Below, in pieces: positions 60,745 to 64,000 of a DNA stretch of 64,000 nt (positions within the stretch are counted from its first letter, which is position 1; each line of letters begins with the position of its first letter). The DNA comes from Paenibacillus segetis (GTDB lineage: Bacteria > Bacillota > Bacilli > Paenibacillales > Paenibacillaceae). Location: assembly GCF_014639155.1 (NCBI RefSeq), contig NZ_BMFT01000002.1, positions 372,001-436,000 on the forward strand, read 5' to 3'. Made by a program: the position numbers and the translations under genes. The notes beneath the pieces were generated by a model, which worked only from the letters and a program-made list of their open reading frames with translations, was not told the DNA's origin and ran no database searches.

Positions 60745-61788
60745 TTATAGTTTGACCCAAGCAACCAAACCATCGGGTTGGTCAGGGTTAATACCTTGGC
60801 GATCAGCACTAGTCAAAGCGACGATTTGCGGGATGAAGATAAATGGAATACCTTGTACGGCAACATCCAATGTGTTGTCGGAGATAACCGCAAGATCAAC
60901 GTGTTCTGTCGCTACTGCGTCAGCGTGATCAGCGAAAGCAATGATCTTCGCGCCTCTGCCTTTAATATCACGCATCAGGTTGCGTTGATGGTCAGTTCCA
61001 TTACCGGTGATCGCTGCGATCACAAGTGTGTCCGGTCCAACAGTGACCATCGGACCATGACGAACATCGAGCAGATGGTAGGAATGTGCTTGAACTTTAG
61101 CAATCTCAGTCAAAGCGATAGCGCCCTCAGAAGCGAGGCCTTGAAGTTCACCATCAGCAAGCACAACGGCATTCGTCCAGGCGAAATCGGCTGCTTTGCG
61201 AATGTCATTTTCAACACGTGCCATGTAAGCTTCGCCTTGATGAATCGCTTTTTGGATATCAGCAATAACGACTTCATCGTTACCAATGAAAGCAGTCAAC
61301 ATCAGATTAGCTACATAAAGATTGGTTACGGTACGAGTCTGGCAGACGCTACTATCAAATGCCCAAGGTAGTTCAAGTGATAGATTCGCCTGTTTGGACA
61401 GTGGAGAATCCGTTACACAAGAAAGTGTCATTACAGCCATAGGTTTACCAGTTTGAAGCAGTCGAAGTGCTTCAACGACTTCACTTGTGCTACCAGAGCG
61501 CGATGGCGCTACCAATAAAGTGTTCTCTAATAAAGCTTGGTACCGTTCTGGGTTAAGCATGAGATCGCCACCAGCCAATGCGCTTGCTGGGAGTCCTGCA
61601 CGCAATCGTGTGGAGAACGCAGCAGATTCACTTAGACAGTAGCTTGATCCGCAGCCAACAAAGGTAACGGAAGTGATGGATTGTGATTGTACAAAGGTAA
61701 CGATTTCTTGTCTTTTAGATAGCATGTAATCATAGGTTTGTTGTAAAGCCGTATATTGTTGCTTAATTTCGCTATAAGTTAAGCTCAT
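60745..61788 (-). CDS. SIS-domain sugar-phosphate isomerase/deaminase-like protein
   Basis: 347 residues, ATG 9 nt after AGGAGG. Two SIS domains (about 30-165 and 195-335) with sugar-phosphate loops VGCGSSYCLSES and APSRSGSTSEVVEAL. It resembles the AgaS/GlmS-isomerase half and FrlB-like deglycases, but lacks the glutaminase domain of GlmS. With nagA and a ROK kinase divergently adjacent, it is likely to isomerise or deaminate an amino-sugar phosphate in the cytosol. Confidence 0.85.
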   Translation of the reverse strand: MSLTYSEIKQQYTALQQTYDYMLSKRQEIVTFVQSQSITSVTFVGCGSSYCLSESAAFSTRLRAGLPASALAGGDLMLNPERYQALLENTLLVAPSRSGSTSEVVEALRLLQTGKPMAVMTLSCVTDSPLSKQANLSLELPWAFDSSVCQTRTVTNLYVANLMLTAFIGNDEVVIADIQKAIHQGEAYMARVENDIRKAADFAWTNAVVLADGELQGLASEGAIALTEIAKVQAHSYHLLDVRHGPMVTVGPDTLVIAAITGNGTDHQRNLMRDIKGRGAKIIAFADHADAVATEHVDLAVISDNTLDVAVQGIPFIFIPQIVALTSADRQGINPDQPDGLVAWVKL

Positions 61789-61878
61789 GGATAATAGCCT
61801 CCTAGATAAATGTTTGTATTGTAACTGTAAATCAAATTTGTAATTATTTCAATCATAAAAAGAAAATTATAATCATAA

Positions 61879-61990
61879 TATGATCATATAAGGCGTATTT
61901 GCGGCAAAAAACGTAGATATTTTTGTTTATTTTATCGATATGATCAAAAAAAGATTGAAAAAATCAATTAATAAGATTATTATGATCATG
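61879..61990. promoter_or_regulatory. three TATGATCA boxes in the divergent SIS/nagA promoter region
   Basis: TATGATCATA (61879-61888, perfect palindrome), TATGATCA (61939-61946) and TATGATCATG (61981-61990) lie in a 255-bp AT-rich gap between the two divergent genes. They look like operators for one regulator acting on both sides. Confidence 0.6.
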
Positions 61991-62043
61991 AAAATGAAAT
62001 AAAAAATCAGCCAAGACTCGCACATGAATAGGGGGAGATGTTG

Positions 62044-63246
62044 ATGCAGCATAAAGTGACACGAATTTATAACGCAGACATTTTAACGCCTGAGGGCTGG
62101 ATTAAGAACGGTAGCTTACTTATTGAAAATGGCAAGATCTCGAAAATTATGGATTCTGTAACTTCTTTAGAAGACGAGAGTAACGCACAGGTGAGTGTGG
62201 ATGCTCACGGTAGGCTTCTGCTACCGGGATTTATTGATATTCATGTTCATGGCGGTGGTGGTTACGATGCCATGTTGGGAAATACGGAGCATGTCCACGG
62301 CATGTGCCGATTTCATGCATCCAATGGAACAACTTCTTTATTAGCAACGACACTTACTGCGACACATGAGGAGATTATCTCCGCGCTGGATAGTATTGCT
62401 ACAGCGATGAAGGAAGAGCGTGAACCTGATGGGGCGAATTTGTTAGGCGCTCACTTAGAAGGTCCTTTTCTGAATCCATCAAGATGTGGAGCACAGAATC
62501 CTGCCGATCTTCGTGAGCCTTCTATTGAAGAATTCGATGCCTTCTGGTCAGCTTCGCAAGGAACGATCAAGTTAATGACGATTGCTCCTGAATTGAATCA
62601 TGCGGAAGAAGTTATCCGTCATGCCGTGGATAAGGACGTCGTTATTTCCTTAGGCCATACCGATGCTGATTACGAAACGATGAAGAGGGCAACGGAGTGG
62701 GGAGCTAAACAAGTCACCCATCTGTTCAATGGAATGAGGCCGTTACATCATAGAGAACCAGGTGCGGCCGGTGGCTCTCTCATGTTGGATCAGTTAGCGG
62801 TTGAAATGATTTGCGACGGCATTCATGTACATCCTAGTCTGATCAAATGGGCTTTTGACATAAAGCCGGAGGGAAAAGTTCTTCTGATTACAGATAGCAT
62901 GTGTGCGGCGGGCCTATCCGACGGGGAATATGTGCTTGGTAAACTGCCTGTCATCATGAAACAAGGCAAAGTCTATTTGAAGCAAGAAGACGGAACGGAA
63001 GGTGGCTTAGCCGGTAGTTCGCTGACGATGATCGAGGCTTTGGCTAACGCCGTGAAGTTCACAGGAATGGACATCGCTGATCTTGTTCCCGCGCTAACGA
63101 TTTATCCTGCTACACAAATCGGCGTTCAAGACACGAAGGGAACCATTGAGCTGGGTAAGGATGCCGATCTTATTATTGTGAACGAGCAGTTTAAAGTATG
63201 CCAAACATTTGTGCAGGGCAGTAGGGTTTTTGATTGTGAGTCCTAA
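62044..63246 (+). CDS. nagA: N-acetylglucosamine-6-phosphate deacetylase
   Basis: 400 residues from the ATG at 62044, 7 nt after GGAG; the ATG at 62038 is too close to the binding site. Amidohydrolase barrel: IDIHVHGGGGYDA (metal-binding region), GAHLEGPFLN (metal Glu), SLGHTDADYE and THLFNGM (His ligands), and the catalytic Asp in LLITDSM. It removes acetate from GlcNAc-6-P, feeding amino sugars into wall synthesis or glycolysis. The ROK kinase gene follows 33 bp later. Confidence 0.93.
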   Translation: MQHKVTRIYNADILTPEGWIKNGSLLIENGKISKIMDSVTSLEDESNAQVSVDAHGRLLLPGFIDIHVHGGGGYDAMLGNTEHVHGMCRFHASNGTTSLLATTLTATHEEIISALDSIATAMKEEREPDGANLLGAHLEGPFLNPSRCGAQNPADLREPSIEEFDAFWSASQGTIKLMTIAPELNHAEEVIRHAVDKDVVISLGHTDADYETMKRATEWGAKQVTHLFNGMRPLHHREPGAAGGSLMLDQLAVEMICDGIHVHPSLIKWAFDIKPEGKVLLITDSMCAAGLSDGEYVLGKLPVIMKQGKVYLKQEDGTEGGLAGSSLTMIEALANAVKFTGMDIADLVPALTIYPATQIGVQDTKGTIELGKDADLIIVNEQFKVCQTFVQGSRVFDCES

Positions 63247-63279
63247 TCCTATGTGAAGAGTGAGAGGAGTGATCATCTT

Positions 63280-64000
63280 TTGAAATATGCAGCTGGCGTT
63301 GATGTTGGTGGTACAAATATTGAATGCGGCTTATTAGATGAACTCGGTAATGTCCTATTTAAACGGAAATACCCGACCTCCCCTGAAAGAGGCGCGGGGG
63401 CTATTTTGGAGAGTATCGCTGTGACACTTGAACAGCTTAGGGAAGAAGCCGGAATTGCTGCTGAAGATCTAGAAGTCATAGGTTTAGGCATTCCGGGGCT
63501 CGTTGATCCCGAGGCAGGTGTTAGCGTCCGGGCAGTTAATCTGAACTGGAATCAGGTTCCAGTGGCGGCTAAGCTCAGAGAACTTACTGGTAAGCCGGTC
63601 TTTATTGATAACGATGTACGACTGTATATATATGGCGAAGCGATTGCAGGTGCTGGCCGCGGACATGATTTTGTGTACGGCGTTACGATCGGCACGGGGC
63701 TAGCAGCAGCGTTTGTACAACGTGGAGAGATACATCATGGACATCGCTTCATGGCAGGCGAGATCGGACATGTACCACTCGATCATGTGGACTTTAAATG
63801 TGGCTGCGGTCAAATTGGTTGTCTCGAAACGATCGTCTCTGCGACCGGGATCGCCAAGCAAGCTCGGACCCGCATCGAACAAGGCGAAGCAAGCTTGCTT
63901 ACGGAGTGGTTTGCAGATGTAAACGATATTCGCTCTAGCGATGTATCCCGTGCATGTCAGGAAGGCGATGAGTTGTCACGTGATGTCCTTGCACAAACGG
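63280..64000 (+). CDS. ROK-family sugar kinase, N-terminal part
   Basis: A TTG start about 11 nt after GAGAGGAG opens a frame that runs to the window edge (240 residues, incomplete). ATP-binding motif GVDVGGTNIECGLL at the N-terminus, catalytic Asp in VFIDNDVR, HHGHRFMAGEIGHV and the ROK zinc motif CGCGQIGCLE. Members phosphorylate glucose, GlcNAc or ManNAc. Its place after nagA suggests GlcNAc kinase, which would supply the NagA substrate. Confidence 0.9.
   Translation, partial: MKYAAGVDVGGTNIECGLLDELGNVLFKRKYPTSPERGAGAILESIAVTLEQLREEAGIAAEDLEVIGLGIPGLVDPEAGVSVRAVNLNWNQVPVAAKLRELTGKPVFIDNDVRLYIYGEAIAGAGRGHDFVYGVTIGTGLAAAFVQRGEIHHGHRFMAGEIGHVPLDHVDFKCGCGQIGCLETIVSATGIAKQARTRIEQGEASLLTEWFADVNDIRSSDVSRACQEGDELSRDVLAQT

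Noticed and set aside
60778..61371. 197-codon plus-strand ORF opposite the SIS gene
   Set aside because: No binding site or recognisable protein features; the SIS gene on the other strand is clear, so this is a shadow frame.

Overview
The window (64 kb, low-to-moderate GC, dense short operons, strong AGGAGG-type ribosome binding sites, many TTG/GTG starts) looks like the chromosome of a spore-former-type Bacillota, most likely Paenibacillus. This rests on family content (mhq, lnr, ydj, yitT, MerR/TipAS, RCC1-type surface proteins) and style. I see no rRNA, tRNA, transposase, integrase or CRISPR array.

Layout. 0-6.4 kb: tail of a DbpA/YxiN RNA helicase, a holin-like gene with a broken second copy flanking an S51 peptidase, an RCC1-repeat surface protein, a MerR/TipAS regulator with a 19-bp-spacer promoter, glutathione peroxidase and a Cof-type HAD phosphatase. 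6.4-10 kb: phnDCEE importer (minus strand). 10-13.5 kb: TPP-riboswitch-controlled thiamine-precursor importer (thiY, MTH1187-type protein, thiX, thiZ). 13.6-17.6 kb: AraC regulator, secreted esterase, a repeat array, a methyltransferase, a small internally duplicated acidic protein and a YkoP-like protein. 17.9-21.7 kb: a DUF2339/DUF3999 membrane protein pair. 21.9-27.7 kb: a six-gene importer operon with a DeoR regulator and a cytosolic alkaline-phosphatase-superfamily enzyme, probably for an organophosphonate or phosphoester. 27.9-36.7 kb: lipoprotein serine hydrolase, YitT, a two-component system with an ABC exporter of unusual size, and an MFS exporter. 37-44 kb: an exported flavoprotein, a nuclease-helicase fusion under a LexA-type box, a TetR/hydrolase operon with a self-operator, and a DUF2785 protein. 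44-51 kb: two SDRs, a serine hydrolase, and an mhq quinone/electrophile-defence cluster (mhqR, cutC, mhqP, mhqN, mhqD, flavin reductase) with two candidate MhqR operators. 51-60.7 kb: DUF2975/XRE pair, acetyltransferase, SPFH/zinc-ribbon pair (ydjI, ydjG) and an Lnr-type two-component/ABC antibiotic-resistance locus. 60.7-64 kb: amino-sugar genes (SIS, nagA, ROK kinase) sharing a divergent promoter region with three TATGATCA boxes.

Themes. Several transporter loci carry a terminator-like hairpin between the sensing or binding component and the membrane machinery, which suggests graded expression by attenuation. Two families of dispersed intergenic repeats are visible. No single locus is clearly a new defence system. 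The best candidates for new biology are the SOS-box nuclease-helicase, the DeoR/phosphodiesterase import operon, the exported flavoprotein, the DUF2339/DUF3999 pair and the 21-bp repeat family.
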